Source: Branchiostoma floridae (Eukaryota > Chordata > Leptocardii > Amphioxiformes > Branchiostomatidae). From it: 64,000 nt of DNA. The stretch is from positions 10,645,751 to 10,709,750 of the forward strand of contig NC_049994.1 of assembly GCF_000003815.2 (NCBI RefSeq), written 5' to 3'. The position numbers were made by a program, and so were the translations under genes. Below the pieces are notes generated by a model. The model was not told the DNA's origin, did no database searches, and worked only from the letters and a program-made list of their open reading frames with translations. This document shows, piece by piece, positions 1 to 12,330 of this stretch (its first letter is position 1; every line of letters begins with the position of its first letter).

Positions 1-2980
1 AGAACATTTCCGAGTCTATCAGCTGTGCATTTGTACAAATTTCTCTCTACAAACAAATATTTTCGATACACACTTCACATGATTCCTACTCGAATATACA
101 GATCATTTTAAATTCGTTCTAGTTTTGCTCCTTATGCAGTTAAAAGATAGAAAAATAGCTGAACTATATCTCTGTCAATGCCAGATTGTTTGGCCGGGCA
201 GAGGGCTGAGATAAACAGGTGACGTCATGAAATCGGGTAGTCATGCATATTAATGAGCTAGGATGGACAGGGTTACGAGGAGGGTGTGGAAAGGTCATGG
301 GAGCTGTCACAAGACAATGTTTCCCCACATAGTTTATGTCAGGAGATGTCATTGGTCACATCGCACAGTTAACGAGTGTCTGAGTTACACTACGTAACCA
401 ACATGGCACCACAAACGTTACACGTGTAAAAAGAGAACATATTTTGGGCGTATTTCTAACATGCGATTCGATTTTATGGCTACACCTTCTACTTTTATCA
501 CGTAAAGGAAATTTTATAAACATATGCCATGTAGCACAATAGGCCTCTAAAATACATGTTAATGATATTTTACGTTGTGAGACCATTGCTTAAACTACAA
601 AAATGAAACCATTTTCAAAGTTTCTGCATTTCTACAGTACAACATATTCATCATGCTAACATACATTTGAAGTACAAATTCTACACTTCCGATCAGGATC
701 TCTGTATGATTTAGTAACTCTTACAAAGACACAGGGAGCCTCAAAATGTGTTCTAATGAAAACTCAATACAACTGAAAAATGGCTATTGACAGAAAGTGA
801 GAAACACCAACTGAATGTATAAGAATGATAGAAAAGGATAAAGATAAATAAGAAGTATAATCAATACGCAGATCACGAACTCAAAGTAAGTTGGTGAGAC
901 ATTTGTGCAAGTCCCAGACGTCCACAAAAGAAAATTGCACTGTGGTCTAGTGATTGCCAAAGGTTCACAGTGTTAGAAATGAAGTCGTAACTTTTAATTG
1001 CCTGTCAGAACGACAATAAAACAGGGAAAGAGTCATCATGAAATATATACGAAGTCTCTCTGAAACTTTATAAAATTGTTCTTTTACAAATTAAAGGAAA
1101 ACCGTTTTTCTACTTACATTCTCTGTTGTTTCACGATCATTGCAGAATATTTAGAATACAGATAACAACCTTTTTTGTTCAAAATGGATAGATTGTTTTA
1201 TCCAAGCCGACGTTTGTGTTGTGGACGTTACTCACCAAATAGCCAGAACACAGATTTTAAAAAGAACTGAAAAGAAATTTATTATCGGATGACACACGAT
1301 CCTGATGAAACTTTTCGCAGATCTAGAATATCTTTAATTTGCACAACGTTTGCATGCTAAAGCATGGTGCTCTTTTGGAAAGACGTCAAGTTTGATTCAA
1401 CAAGTGTTCCGTACCGTGTTCAAATCATTGATGACCTTTCGGATGAAACTCACGCAGAATTTTCGCAATCTAATTAAGAATGACCTTAATAGCGATGGGG
1501 TCACGGTCGCGCCCTGTGATTGAAATTGACACGGCTGTTTCCCAAACGTGTGAGTTTTTCATTAAACGTTTTCGCTTTCTCAGACAAAAGAGACTCGGTA
1601 GATTTCAATCTCAATTACGCGGGGGAGAACTCGCGACCTGACAATGGTTCCGGGAATACGCGCGCGCGCCGCTTAGATTCCCGGAATTCAATTCCCCAAA
1701 CTCGCGCTGGCATCTCTCTCCTTTTTGTTTGTTAAAGATGCTCTGCCTGCGATTTAATGAGATTAACGCAGTCGATTTAATTCCATAAGAAGACAAGCCC
1801 TGTCACTAGCTACCGACACAACAATACGTTCCCCTTGCTCCCCCTCGAGTTAAGCCGACAATTAATATCGTTCTCTATTGTGGGGAAGCCGTAATATCCT
1901 TAGCTCCGCTATTATCTTTGGCTTCAGCGCCTGGAGTTGACAGGATTAGAGCGGTACGCGGCCTAGCCAGGGCGAAGCGTGAAAGTGGATGAGGATACTG
2001 ATACCCCCTCTTCTCTATTCAACCCCAGACTTAAGAACTCGGGCGTATTCAACAACTACCAACAGATCAATGGAACAGCTTTTCTTAAAACCGCGCTGGT
2101 TTTGTTAAGTTTCCGCGTCTCCAGTTATGTTTTCCTCTTCGTTATCTGTCCAAGTTTGGTACAGAGAAAAAAAGGATGTAGTAATTGATTTTTAAAGTCT
2201 AGACGTTGAAGTGGAATTTATTTTACAGATTAGGACATTTAGTATAGATTGGATGTTTCGTCACACGTTTAGTATATGAATGGCTTTCTCACATTTCAAC
2301 CCGTATGCAATAGACGCCTGGCAGTAACAGAAAGTCAGTCGTTAGCGGCTAATCTCAAAGCGCCTTAAATGGTATTTTTCACGCCACTCTGAAATTGTTA
2401 ATCCCTGTACCTTCCGACTATTTGGCTTTAACTTTGAAAAAATAATGTGCATAAAATGCACTAAAAACGAAAAAAAGTACCACACTGCAACATTATCAGC
2501 ATTGTCCCAACATTACACTGACAATATATATGCATGCATTTGTAAGTGTACGTTTTCCTCCGAGTAACGTCAATTAAGGTCATGGGTCATGAACTGAACT
2601 GAACTGATGGGTCATACCCTTGACCAACCACAAGTGAGTAGTGTCGATGACAAATCTATTTCTAATTTAGGCCGCATTTCTTCTAGCGGAGTGGTTTCAT
2701 TATGTAAGAGTAATGCGCGTGTGGGGTGCAGTACCTGGAAAATGATCGGAATAGAATTCTGAAGGACATTCAACAAAGCGCTGTACAATTTTCTGAATAG
2801 TATGCTTTTAGATATCATAGTAGACTTATTGTTCTTGTGCACCTGAACTTCACGTGACAAAGGTGACAACATCATTACCAGACTATGAGAAAATTTCCAC
2901 TCGAACGCTTCTGTTCAAAGTGGGGTAACGGAACAGACACGATTTCTGCCGGACTTGTGAACCCATACAACTGTCAAGTC
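1..2980. other. non-coding stretch, no gene recognised
   Basis: AT-rich sequence with only short chance reading frames. The part around 1600-1960 is richer in CpG, including a run of alternating CG near 1660, but no splice-bounded exon, RNA gene or transposon end could be supported. A perfect CRE lies at 220-227 and is listed separately. Confidence 0.5.
220..227. promoter_or_regulatory. CRE palindrome TGACGTCA
   Basis: A perfect 8-bp cAMP-response element, the binding site known for CREB/ATF factors. It is one of four perfect copies in the window (also 10804, 13708 and 18088). An octamer-like GCATATTAATGA follows about 20 bases downstream. Function is inferred from the motif alone. Confidence 0.35.
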
Positions 2981-2989
2981 ATATCACCA

Positions 2990-3400
2990 CCTAAAACTTT
3001 CGCGCCAACGCTCCACAATGCTTTGGCTACTGGTACGTGAAACGCGATTTTCCTCCGATCTGACCAAAGTTACAGACCAATTCCGTGGTACTTCAGGGGA
3101 CTTTATTGTTGTAAAATGGAGTAATTTGTCCACAGCGTGTTCTGGTAACTCGCTGGGCGTAGCCGAAACCAAACGGTGTCGTTTTTTATCGGACGACAGT
3201 TGTGGGTTAAATTTGGGCGGGAGTTTGGCATGGGGCCAGTAGACGCCCATATTTGGACATTGAGACGATAAATTAGATTTTTCACGCCTGTTGTCCCGAC
3301 GTGCGGGGGCGGAGCAAAGGAGATTAAACAACCAATCAACTCCACGGAAAAGTTTTACGGCAGCTCTGGTTGGTTGAATAAGTCTTTCTCGTGACGTATT
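2990..3400. promoter_or_regulatory. CpG-rich promoter-like patch
   Basis: A local rise in GC with three classic proximal-promoter motifs: a GC box GGGGGCGGAG (3305-3314), a CCAAT box (3332-3336) and a TGACGT half-CRE (3392-3397). Overlapping reading frames of 74 to 115 codons occur on both strands here, as expected in GC-richer DNA, and none resembles a known protein. No linked transcript can be identified. Confidence 0.3.
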
Positions 3401-3409
3401 TTCTACATC

Positions 3410-4840
3410 TGTCAGGGAAATTTATTTCGGCTGCTTTTCCCCTTTCGCCAACGCCTGGCCCTATTTGTGTTGCAGAACGAGATGAAATGCTGTATTTAAG
3501 TGTTTATCATTCATTTCAAACAGTCAAGCATATCGAAATTATGACTCAAAACAGTAGTACTTCCTAATCCAACTTGTTGCAAAATCATAAAATCAACACA
3601 TCTTTATATATTTGACACATCAAATCACCATCTTCTCGGCACTATAGTTAGTATTGCTACAGTAGGAAAAGAAAAACGAACAATTCAACCATTTTTCTTG
3701 AGAAAAATATCCTACAATATGTATAGTGTGTAGAAAAGGTGTCATTTTGAAATAGCCTATTTAGAAATGGTCTTATTTACGAATGAGTTCATAAAACAAT
3801 GTTGGGAATGGGCCAATCTGATGATTTAAGTTATCAAACTTATCAGCTCGTGGACTGAAAGAATTCTGATTTTTTTTTTACACTGCCGTACGAAATACAC
3901 GGTTTCAAAACAAAATTTGTTCTACCAGACTATAACAACAGACATTCATGGAAATAGAGTCAGAATTAGATTTTCTTGGAATTGTATCAAGTTTCACCCG
4001 TATACGGGACACACGTGGTTTCCCTTTGTATTTGCATCACCTTATTTGGAGTTGGGGTCAGGGGTGAAGGCGGCAGATGGCAGTGACCTGTCATCAATCT
4101 CACGGTGAGGTCAGAGGTTACGGAAAGACAGATGTGACGGTCGTCTGTGTCCTCCCCAGTGGTATACAGGTTATTTGTTGCTGTAGCCTACCCTAGTAAC
4201 GTGTTTTCACTGTTTGAAGTTATACCAATGGGTAAAAAATGTTTGTTTTTGTGCAGTCCTTACCGGTAATTTTATCCCATACAAAGTCAAACAAATAAAG
4301 AAACAAATATTTTGTTGTGCTCTGATAAAAAAAGAAATTCATATATTATCAAACCCTGTGAGCGATAAAGGTCTGATATATCATTACTATTAGTGAATGG
4401 AATAAGTAAATGTGTTGTTTAAACGTTTTTCCTCCGTTTTGTTAACAAAACAGCTAGTCTTAAAGTCAAAAACAATTTAGAGGAAAAGGTTGACAAAAAG
4501 AGAGTACTAGTATTACATTTTCCAGTCGAAGTTTCTTGTATTGTTTAGTGTTCGCCGTTCAAGAGCTGAGAAGGCATCCGTTATGCTGATTGAAAATACA
4601 AACAACTTAAAATAACAAGACACAATGTCAATGAACAAAGGAAAGGCCAAATAAGATACAACAAGAACGTCCTTGGATACAACAAGCAAAAAGGAAGTTA
4701 CAGAAACTTCCACCTTCCATTCTTAGTAAGACTGTTAAACAAACATAGCTAAACAATAGTAGACATGGAATGTTCTAATCACAAATGTATGTTTCCGTCT
4801 CTTGTCTATACATGATGTATTTATATAAAGTTTTAAAAGA
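3410..4840. other. non-coding stretch, nothing recognised
   Basis: AT-rich sequence with homopolymer runs and no supported exon, RNA gene or repeat end. Confidence 0.5.
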
Positions 4841-4841
4841 T

Positions 4842-5008
4842 ACTTAGTTTTAGTGTGTATAAGTGTTATTCATCAGATAGTCTTTAACTCGATGTATTAA
4901 GGATTTGATGGGAAAAAACGTGCAATTCAGCCAATTGGCTGCCAAATATTTTTACTGAAGTTGTGTTGTGCAACAAATAAACCATTCATTCATTCATTCA
5001 TTCATTCA
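4842..5008 (+). mobile_element. 3' end of a LINE or SINE with (ATTC)n tail
   Basis: The block ends in a short motif with an AATAAA-like signal (CAACAAATAAACC, about 4971-4983), followed directly by ATTC repeats (4984-5007). A unique segment abutting a short simple-repeat tail is the usual signature of a 5'-truncated CR1/L2-like non-LTR insertion. The 5' boundary is a guess; only the tail is directly visible. Confidence 0.45.
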
Positions 5009-5115
5009 AAGGAAAGTGCGACAGAGACCGTTATACTTTATCGTCCGTTTCACCTGTCAATCACGCCGTGATTTACTGGATGGATCATAGAAAAAAAAAG
5101 TAGGGACCAAATGAA

Positions 5116-5154
5116 CCAATCACATGCGAGGAACCGAATATAGTGAGGACCAAT
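5116..5154 (+). promoter_or_regulatory. paired CCAAT boxes
   Basis: Two CCAATCA motifs start at 5116 and 5150, 34 bases apart and in the same orientation. This is the kind of spacing known for NF-Y-dependent promoters. No confident gene starts downstream. Confidence 0.25.
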
Positions 5155-5169
5155 CAGATGCTGCTTGCC

Positions 5170-7560
5170 GATGAGTGATTTATGGCGTGAACGTCAGGAA
5201 CTGATATATAGTTGTTTATGTTGTAGAAACAACGGATCTAAACTTGCTTCTGTTACATTTGCAAATGACAACTTGACTAGGACGAAACAATTAGTCTCTG
5301 TAAACTGTACTTTTGTGGCCGGTTTATTCCTTTGTCTTTTCATTCTGTCTATTTGGCCAATTTCTGTTTTCCCTGTGACCTAGAAATGGAAGCAATATTG
5401 AACGCCGAATCGACATCTTTTGGCTAGATACCCCGTTCAAAGTAAGCGAAAATGTGTTTTTAAAGAGAGAGACTCTAAATGTTACGCTTCACACATTTTA
5501 GAACGTAGGTATTTGGACTTCAGTCGCTATAACGTTACATTGCTGTCGATTTTCACACTGACAGTACTTTACGTAGGGATTATTTGAAAACTTTCGGTTT
5601 CGGGACATTCGGGACACAACTTATTAATCGTTCGGTTACATCTCAGTATAAGATATTTGTGGAAAAAATTAAGAAAAGTACAGTAGCTATGTTCGACATA
5701 ATCACATGTATCAACCCACTAATGGCGTTATCAACCAACCAACCAACCAATCAATAAGCTTTGTCATTAGACACACGGGGAATAACGCAACTTACGAAAT
5801 AAGTAAGGATATGTAACGTTATGTACAAAGCAAGAGGCGTTTGCACCTATCCTAGTGTTTATTTGAGGGAAAAAATACCGAAATCTGCGTTCTTGTTAGA
5901 GGCAACTTGTAGTCTCAAAATAAAGGTACAGTTTTGTAAAGGTGCTGATTTATACATGTCATATTTACAAACACATATGATATGTCTAGATTTGCGTCAT
6001 TTTTCTACCATGCATCTGTTTTCCGACCATTTGTAAGCCCAGTTTTCAGTTATATCGTTAATCAATAATGTAACCGAGGTTTTCTCATTTCACCGTGGAA
6101 GCAAGGACATAGTATAAAAGATCTTATAATGTCCTTGGTAGAACAAAGATATGATAGACACACCACTAGGGGCAACACTTTTGATAAAGCTTTTCAAAAC
6201 AAACTAAATATGCAAAAATCTATTAATCAAACTCGCCTTCAAGTTCTAAAAGAACAACTATAAAATCAAAATACAGAACAACATTCCTATGTCAAAATTG
6301 TAGATAAAGACCGATATGTTATGCTGGTTTGATGTTTATTTTTCCTGCACATTCAATGGTAAACCTAAGCTCGAAATCCACGTGTTACAAAAGAAGGATT
6401 TCGGGTTGTTTTTGTATCATTGCGCTGAATGGAGAGAACCTGGCGCCGTGTTGAATCCATGGGATAGCTGGGATCCCTTTCAGACTGGTGCTCAATTTTC
6501 GTCGTTTGTGAAGAGCAAGGAGCTTTTATCAATGGTCGTTGTATAAAGTTGTAAAGAGGTAGGTGTTGTTATGTACATGTCTTCTGATAGAAAGACATCT
6601 ATTGATGCATACTTTACAGGGCTCTGTACAAACCATATAAACCAGTAAATTGACCAACTGGTCAAACCGTGGAAACTGGAATTCTTATCTGGAAGAATTA
6701 ACTATACTTCACTCTCTTCTCGAAAGTCAACTGAGTAAGTTTACTCGTCTTTTTTTGCAAATACCAGCGTGTACTTCGATGTAATCTCCAGGTATACATT
6801 AGCAGAAAAGATCGAAGCATTTATTGACAGTTCGTATCTTTGATAGCCAAAAAAAAGAAGCTAAACACTGCGTTACTTTCAAGATCGTCTTTTTTTTAAA
6901 GACCAATATCTTATACTGTATCATCAACGCGTTGCCGATTGTAGTCGCTGTCAGACACCTAACGTTTGCCAGAACAATAGTAGAAAATGGTAGACAATAG
7001 TAGAATTGTGGAAAATAGGCTGAATGGCATGCCAGAAGCTGGCTTAGTCAGCCATAGGAGTTCAAACTGCAACCCAGAGTGCAACCAGTACTATTTTACT
7101 CTTTTTTCTACAAACAGTTGAAATGTATTGTCACAGTGAACGAAGAAACGATTATGTTTTCTTCAGTAACATACTGACATCATGATGGAATGGGTAGCGT
7201 TACCAAATGAGGTTGTCACTGCACCTTCAGTTAACGCCTTCAGCTAAACAAGTTCACCCTGTTAAAGTTAGACCACAGAGCACTGGACAAACGCAATGTG
7301 ACTGGAGGGAACTGCTGTCTATCCGAAGATCTATTCTACTATCTATTCTACTGAGTCTACTTCCGCTCCAAATTACTGTACAGGTCAATTTTCAGGAGTT
7401 CGGTTAGACCCGCCCTTTTTAGGGAGGAGTCTGCGAGGAGTCAGGAAGGCGTGGTCGGCGGTTTGACAGGTTGACAGTTTAATGTCTCCTTGTGTCCGCC
7501 TTCCACATCAAAACGTACCGTCACGAGACCGAGTCAATCAATCAGTCTTTCCAAACGTGT
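5170..7560. other. non-coding stretch
   Basis: No gene recognised. A short (CAAC)n run lies near 5735-5753, and an interrupted palindrome at 6101-6138 is listed separately. The remaining reading frames are short and uninformative. Confidence 0.45.
6101..6138. repeat. interrupted palindrome with CAAGGACAT arms
   Basis: Arms CAAGGACAT and ATGTCCTTG flank an AT-rich core that also pairs (TATAA with TTATA). A closely related palindrome sits at 40232-40260, and single half-sites with AACGTCCTTG occur near 4668 and 14932. The recurrence suggests the ends of a miniature transposon family rather than chance. Confidence 0.4.
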
Positions 7561-7565
7561 GCAAA

Positions 7566-7760
7566 ATTATCTCCAAGCAGATGCTAGGATCCGTCTCTTT
7601 CTCAATGTTTTACGCCCATTTAGAACTCTTTTCTAGTTCTGTCTTTTATAGCAACTTGTTTTCTCCATCTAGAAAAGAGCGTTAATGTTTCCAAAACAGC
7701 ATATAACACCGAAAATGAGACGGTCGGATCCTAACACGGAAGGGATGACAAGCAGAAAAG
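7566..7760. mobile_element. possible degraded copy of the CTCCAAGCAGA miniature element
   Basis: The left end TTATCTCCAAGCAGATG is followed by TAGGATCCG. An inverted echo, CGGATCCTAACA, lies near 7733. The expected right-hand TCTGCTTGGAGA terminus is not intact, so boundaries and target duplication cannot be fixed. Intact relatives are at 10283, 29473 and 35807. Confidence 0.3.
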
Positions 7761-8950
7761 TAACCAAACACAGGAAATGCAGAAATTGTAGAAGTTGCAA
7801 AGGCCCTATTCAAAAGCAAAAAGGTGAAAACGCTCTTTGAAGAATGATATTTGGGAGCTATCGCCAACGACTTTTTAAAATCAACTTTCAGTACGAAACC
7901 TGCCATTTAAAGCTGGTTGAAATACTTCAATTTACAGTTGTGCAAAGTTTTTTTTGGGGGGGGGGGCAATTGCAGAAATAGTTTTATGTAGTTATTTACA
8001 GTTTTCGGACAATGGCAGAAATTCAATACAACAATAACACCGAAAGTCCACTCAGATAATATATAATTTATAATTAGTCATCAGGCCACAACATATGTCT
8101 TAAATCTATCGATTGCGCAAGTATAAAGCATTATACAGACCTCCTATCCACACAGTAAAGAAGTAAGAAAATCACGTTGTACGGACATGTACCACGGTCG
8201 TCAGAACTAGCGAAAACTATCATCCAAACGGAACCGTCCAGGGAGGAAGAAAGATGGCTAGGTAACGGAAAAGATGGAGATACAGTACAGGCATGGTTCT
8301 AAGTGAAAAGCAAATAAAAAACAAGACAACTTGAGAAAATTGGCTTCTGTGGTACCCCCAACGGGTCAGGCAATAAGACCAAGCAAGGACGTTTACCAGC
8401 TCCTGGGACCAAATACTAGGTGAGATGATTACTTGTTTTATAAGCACATCATCGTTATGGGGATACTTTAAACTAACAGTTATAACAGAGTCTTAGCTTG
8501 TTGCAGATCCATTCGTTGGAGCGATTTGGAGTTAATTGGGACAGATACCAGGCAAAAATCGCAGTCACAAATAGAAGTAGTACAGCTCAGCAAAATGTCA
8601 TTCTGCCTGTCCCAAGACCGTATCTAATAGGTTATCATTGAGGGTTGAGTCTTTGTGGTCACTGCTGATATTGAACCATTGTTTATTCCAACCCGTCGAC
8701 TGTGTGATGCGATCATTAGCTTAACCTATCTTGATCACTCAGTCGAACAAGCAGAAATCTTAGGGTATAAAACAACTCACTGCGCGGTAAAATAGAAGTT
8801 GGGCTTTCATGTAGAAAATCTCTCCTTTACAAGGTTCGCTATACAATATTTCAACCACATGTAGTTTATACGTGAGCTGTAAAGGTAGAAATTAAAGTAA
8901 GTAGTTCTGTAATATTTCCGGACATATAGTAGTGGAAAAGGCATAGCTCT
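7760..8950. other. non-coding stretch
   Basis: No gene recognised. A T-run followed by an uninterrupted G-run occurs near 7946-7966; otherwise the sequence is unremarkable. Confidence 0.45.
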
Positions 8951-8956
8951 ATTGGA

Positions 8957-9243
8957 GGTTCACACGTGCGTATATATTCAAGTCTGTATGAGGTCCATAT
9001 GGAGTTCTTAGCCTCTACCAGGCGTATGTCAAATAAGTAGAAATTGGACAAATATAGATACGTAACATGCTAAAGGAGTTATAACTAGCTGAGGAGTATG
9101 GTTTGCGTCCAAGCTCAACTCGTCTGGCATGTTATCTGGCTATATTTGTCCATTTTCTATTATTTTTCCAGCAACTGGTAGAGGCCAAAATGTTCATACG
9201 GACCTCATACGGACTTGAATATATACGCGCGTATGAACACACC
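8957..9243. mobile_element. foldback element, arms about 115 bp
   Basis: A large inverted repeat. Positions 8957-9069 pair with 9128-9243 around a loop of about 58 bases. Both arms contain GCGTATATATTCAAGTC and a GTATGAGGTCC block, then CCTCTACCAG and GGACAAATATAG, with scattered mismatches and small indels. The structure fits a non-autonomous foldback transposon or MITE. A clean target duplication was not found, so the superfamily is not assigned. The minus-strand frame of about 61 codons here is only the arm read through. Confidence 0.7.
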
Positions 9244-9259
9244 TTTTATATACAGGTAC

Positions 9260-10280
9260 GTGTATGTATTTGCTGACTCATGATTGCTGACTCGAGGGGA
9301 AAAAAGACTTCAGATTGTCTCCAGGACCACCATGCTAGTTGTACAGATCATACAGTTGATACCTCAGTGTTCATGATAGTTACAGGTACAGACGTGACCA
9401 AGGACTTACTGAAACCAGCTTTGTCCCTCTCCTGTTTATTGTACCTGTCATGCGGATTTAAGCACTAATCACCTGAGATTTACCTGCAGGACAGGTAAGC
9501 CCACAAGACGTGATTTTGGGCTTGGAAGGATGAACGGTGGAAAGACCGGACTTTGGTGGGCGTACAGTCCATACTATACCTCTCAGTGGCAGACTGAAAA
9601 ATGGTCTAAAATTGAGGAAAATAGGCGGTATGTATTATTGTATATCAGAGGATTGGGACGGTCGTTAGAGCACAGGTTTCTCTGTTGGTTGCACTGAAAT
9701 CGTAAGTCCACGACAGGATAACATTTTGCTAAATTATTCATCTCTTTCGCTCAATTTCTGCTTTTTTTTCTAGATCCGCTGAGTCTGGTTTAGACTGGTG
9801 GTGTGGTGGGCGTAGGGCGTCGACTATCTTAATATCAGAATGTTGGCTTTCAAGTAAATAGGGGGTGAATATATATACTTGGAATACACCTCTAATACTG
9901 GTTTTAGTATTGGCTAGTTCAGCTTGAAAGAAGAGGGAACTAGAAAAAAGAATAGATAAAGGTAGAGAGCGACAGAGCACGAGTGAGATGACTCATTTTT
10001 GAGACTTGAAATGCAAATTTATCAGAGGACACATCTGCACAGATCATCACAAAGAGGCAGACCTTCGCTGTCAGTGATCGCCTGCATTAATAGGCTATCG
10101 TCGGACATTTCTGTGAAGCATAGCCTGAAAAATCAAACATCTAGCAGGTCATACTCCTAGTCTAGAAAGGAGGCCTGGGGCCCAATAAGCCCTCGACAGC
10201 CAGAGGCTGTGTGGCACAGGCTATCAATGAAGTGCACCCCATTTGTGTTTTCCGATCCTCGGCCTGGGTCTCCGCTTTTT
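9260..10280. other. non-coding stretch
   Basis: Short open frames only. A minus-strand frame at 9738-9980 ends in a charged segment but has no recognisable domain. No RNA gene or repeat end is visible. Confidence 0.45.
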
Positions 10281-10282
10281 CC

Positions 10283-10368
10283 TATTCTCCGAGCAGAGGT
10301 TGGGTCGCGGGGATTACTAGTTGTCGGGATTTTTACCGGCTCGCTCCCCAACCTCTGCTTGGAGAATA
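10283..10368. mobile_element. 86-bp hAT-like MITE, CTCCRAGCAGAGG termini
   Basis: Inverted ends read TATTCTCCGAGCAGAGGTTG on the left and TATTCTCCAAGCAGAGGTTG on the right when reverse-complemented. Flanking octamers CTTTTTCC and GCTTTTCC share six of eight bases, compatible with an aged 8-bp target duplication. Relatives at 29473 and 35807 have clearer 8-bp duplications, which supports hAT-type mobilisation. Confidence 0.6.
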
Positions 10369-10426
10369 GCTTTTCCCGCCTGGTCAGCCAACAGTTTGCA
10401 GAGGACTTTCTCTCAGACGGTTACCT

Positions 10427-10440
10427 GTTGCCATGGCGAC
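10427..10440. promoter_or_regulatory. RFX X-box GTTGCCATGGCGAC
   Basis: A near-perfect palindromic X-box matching the RFX consensus (RYYNYY, two-base spacer, RRNRAC). RFX factors are known regulators of ciliary and neuronal genes. It is one of several strong X-boxes in this window. The target gene is unknown. Confidence 0.5.
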
Positions 10441-10803
10441 CAGGACTACTTCTCAGACGATTATGTGCTTTGAGATGACAGGTCGGGGTTTAGAGAATAC
10501 ACCTGGGTGTTGGTCGCGCGGCTCTAAAAGCTGGAAGTCCAACTCATTTGTTGGATTACGGAGGGGGAGACGGGTCTCCATGGGGTTAGACTGGAGACCT
10601 CGCCCACAGATAAATGTCAATCATGTGGCTAAGCCCCTCCCGGATGGGTGCGTCTGAAAGGAAAGGATGACAACCACCTTGTACCGGGAATAAAGAGGAT
10701 TTAGATAGCCGTGTGTTGGGGAGAGTCCGAAACAAAAAGAAAAGCACGCGTTTGGCGGATAATCCCCTCCCCCTGCATCAAGGAACCATCGCTCTCCTTT
10801 ACG

Positions 10804-10811
10804 TGACGTCA
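10804..10811. promoter_or_regulatory. CRE palindrome TGACGTCA with adjacent GC-rich motif
   Basis: A perfect CRE is followed within 20 bases by CCACGCCC, a KLF/Sp-type site. It lies about 100 bases upstream of a short frame that looks like a signal peptide (10911-10973), so the pair could form a promoter and first exon. This is inference from spacing only. Confidence 0.35.
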
Positions 10812-10910
10812 CAGGGTGGGGCCGTGCCACGCCCATGTTGTGACCTTTTCACCTTACTTTTAGAAAAACGGAGGAAAGAATGTGAAGCTCGTGTTGCGAC
10901 AGCTTGCTAC

Positions 10911-10973
10911 ATGGGTGTCTTTTGTCTGTTGTTGTGGCTGTCAGGCGTTTCCGTATCCCAAGGGGAAAGATGA
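10911..10973 (+). other. possible signal-peptide-encoding first exon
   Basis: An ATG opens a 20-codon frame, MGVFCLLLWLSGVSVSQGER, with a hydrophobic core of leucine, phenylalanine and tryptophan and a plausible signal-peptidase site after SVS. It ends in TGA unless spliced; a weak donor GTATCC lies near 10950. A CRE and GC motif sit about 100 bases upstream. The start context is poor because position -3 is T. Nothing downstream could be linked to it, so it may be a chance hydrophobic frame. Confidence 0.2.
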
Positions 10974-11308
10974 GGAGGATGATAACTTGGATAGAAAAAA
11001 CGTAAAATCATTCGGTTAGATTTTTCTACATCTCTAACGATACATAAAGGAGGATATTTGAACCGAAGACTGTGTTTTTACCCTTGTGGTTGTATCGGGA
11101 GTGTGTTTTGTAAAAGAGTGAGCTGAAGTTGTTTGTCAACCTCTCACGAGGGGTAGCAAATGTTTGCCCTCTTGCCTGTGGAGTGTTTGTGATCGTTTGT
11201 TGCGCTGTCAGACCTGTGTTAATTTCCCCCGCTTCCACCCGGCCATCTGATTGCGTTTCTGTCTGATAGGAACCACTGATAACCCACCTTACAAACATTT
11301 ACACTTCT

Positions 11309-11628
11309 TAACTCTTACCCGGACCGCAAATACACACCATCCGTATTGCGACTTACACAACGCGTTCTCACTCTTACCCGTACCGCAAATACACACCTTC
11401 CGTAACGACAAACGTACCAGGTAAAAAAGTATTGCGACTTACACAACGCGTTCTCACTCTTATACCCGTACCGCAAATACACACCTTCCGTAAAGGTACC
11501 GGGTAAAAACGTATTACGACTTACACAACGCGTTCTTACTCTCAGCACCCGGCGTACCGCAAACACACACCTTCCGTAACGGCAAAAGTACCAATTGAGA
11601 ACGTACTACGACTTACACAACGCGTCAA
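11309..11628. repeat. minisatellite, four units of 82-92 bp
   Basis: Four diverged tandem copies carry ACCGCAAATACACACCTTCC and ACTTACACAACGCG. The second motif recurs at about 11348, 11434, 11516 and 11608, giving periods near 86, 82 and 92 bases. The unit is rich in ACG/CGT. A minus-strand frame of 83 codons across it is simply the repeat translated. Confidence 0.85.
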
Positions 11629-11629
11629 T

Positions 11630-12300
11630 TCGTCAGCGTAATTAAAGTCTATTTACTGTAATAGGGATATGGGTAGTTACTGTGCCTTCTAATTACACGT
11701 ACCGCCCCCCTCCCCACCACCTGTTGCTGCAACTGATACAATCAGTCTATTAAACTATCAAAAATCTCTGAGGCGAAAGAGTGGGAAGCCTGTCATTTAA
11801 ACAGCACAAAAACATGTCAGTTCGTCCATGCTGTAACGTTAGTAATATAAAACCGTTCAATCATATCTAGATGTCAAATCTTCGTGCTTCCCTTTTTGCG
11901 TAACAACTTGCTACCGTGCGTGGAGTTTGATAACTCAGATAAGATGCAAAAATACAAATCCTTTTTTCAGTGTTATCGGAAGCCTTTTGTGACTTCGCAT
12001 AGCTTACCAAGTGATTTCTTGGCAGAGGATTAGTGGTCGGAAGTCTTATTTTAGTTCTTCAGCGGTTTTTATTTGCTGTGAAAGCTTGCCCGGTGAGTTT
12101 TAGAAACCCTAGGGAGTAAAGTAAAGGAAAACTAAAGAGCGAAGTCTTTTTGTTCCACTGTTTCCGTAGTCAAACCACCAAATTGTCTATTGTTTGGTTT
12201 AAATTTGAAACCGAAGGGAAGTGAAAGAGGCGTAGGTTTCAGTTGAAGTGTCCTGAAAAGTGTGCACAGGGCGTGAGACTTAATCCTATCATGGCGGGTC
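11630..12300. other. non-coding stretch
   Basis: No gene recognised. The sequence includes a C-rich run near 11704-11720 but no further supported structure. Confidence 0.45.
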
Positions 12301-12316
12301 CGGAACGCTTCTACCG

Positions 12317-12330
12317 GTATCCATGGAAAC
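12317..12330. promoter_or_regulatory. RFX X-box GTATCCATGGAAAC
   Basis: Matches the X-box consensus closely, with the central CCATGG. It overlaps a TACCGGTA palindrome at 12312. Function is inferred from the motif. Confidence 0.35.

Noticed and set aside
11315-11566. 83-codon minus-strand frame with repeated RVRTRCVSRNT-like peptide
   Set aside because: It is the translation of the 82-92-bp minisatellite.
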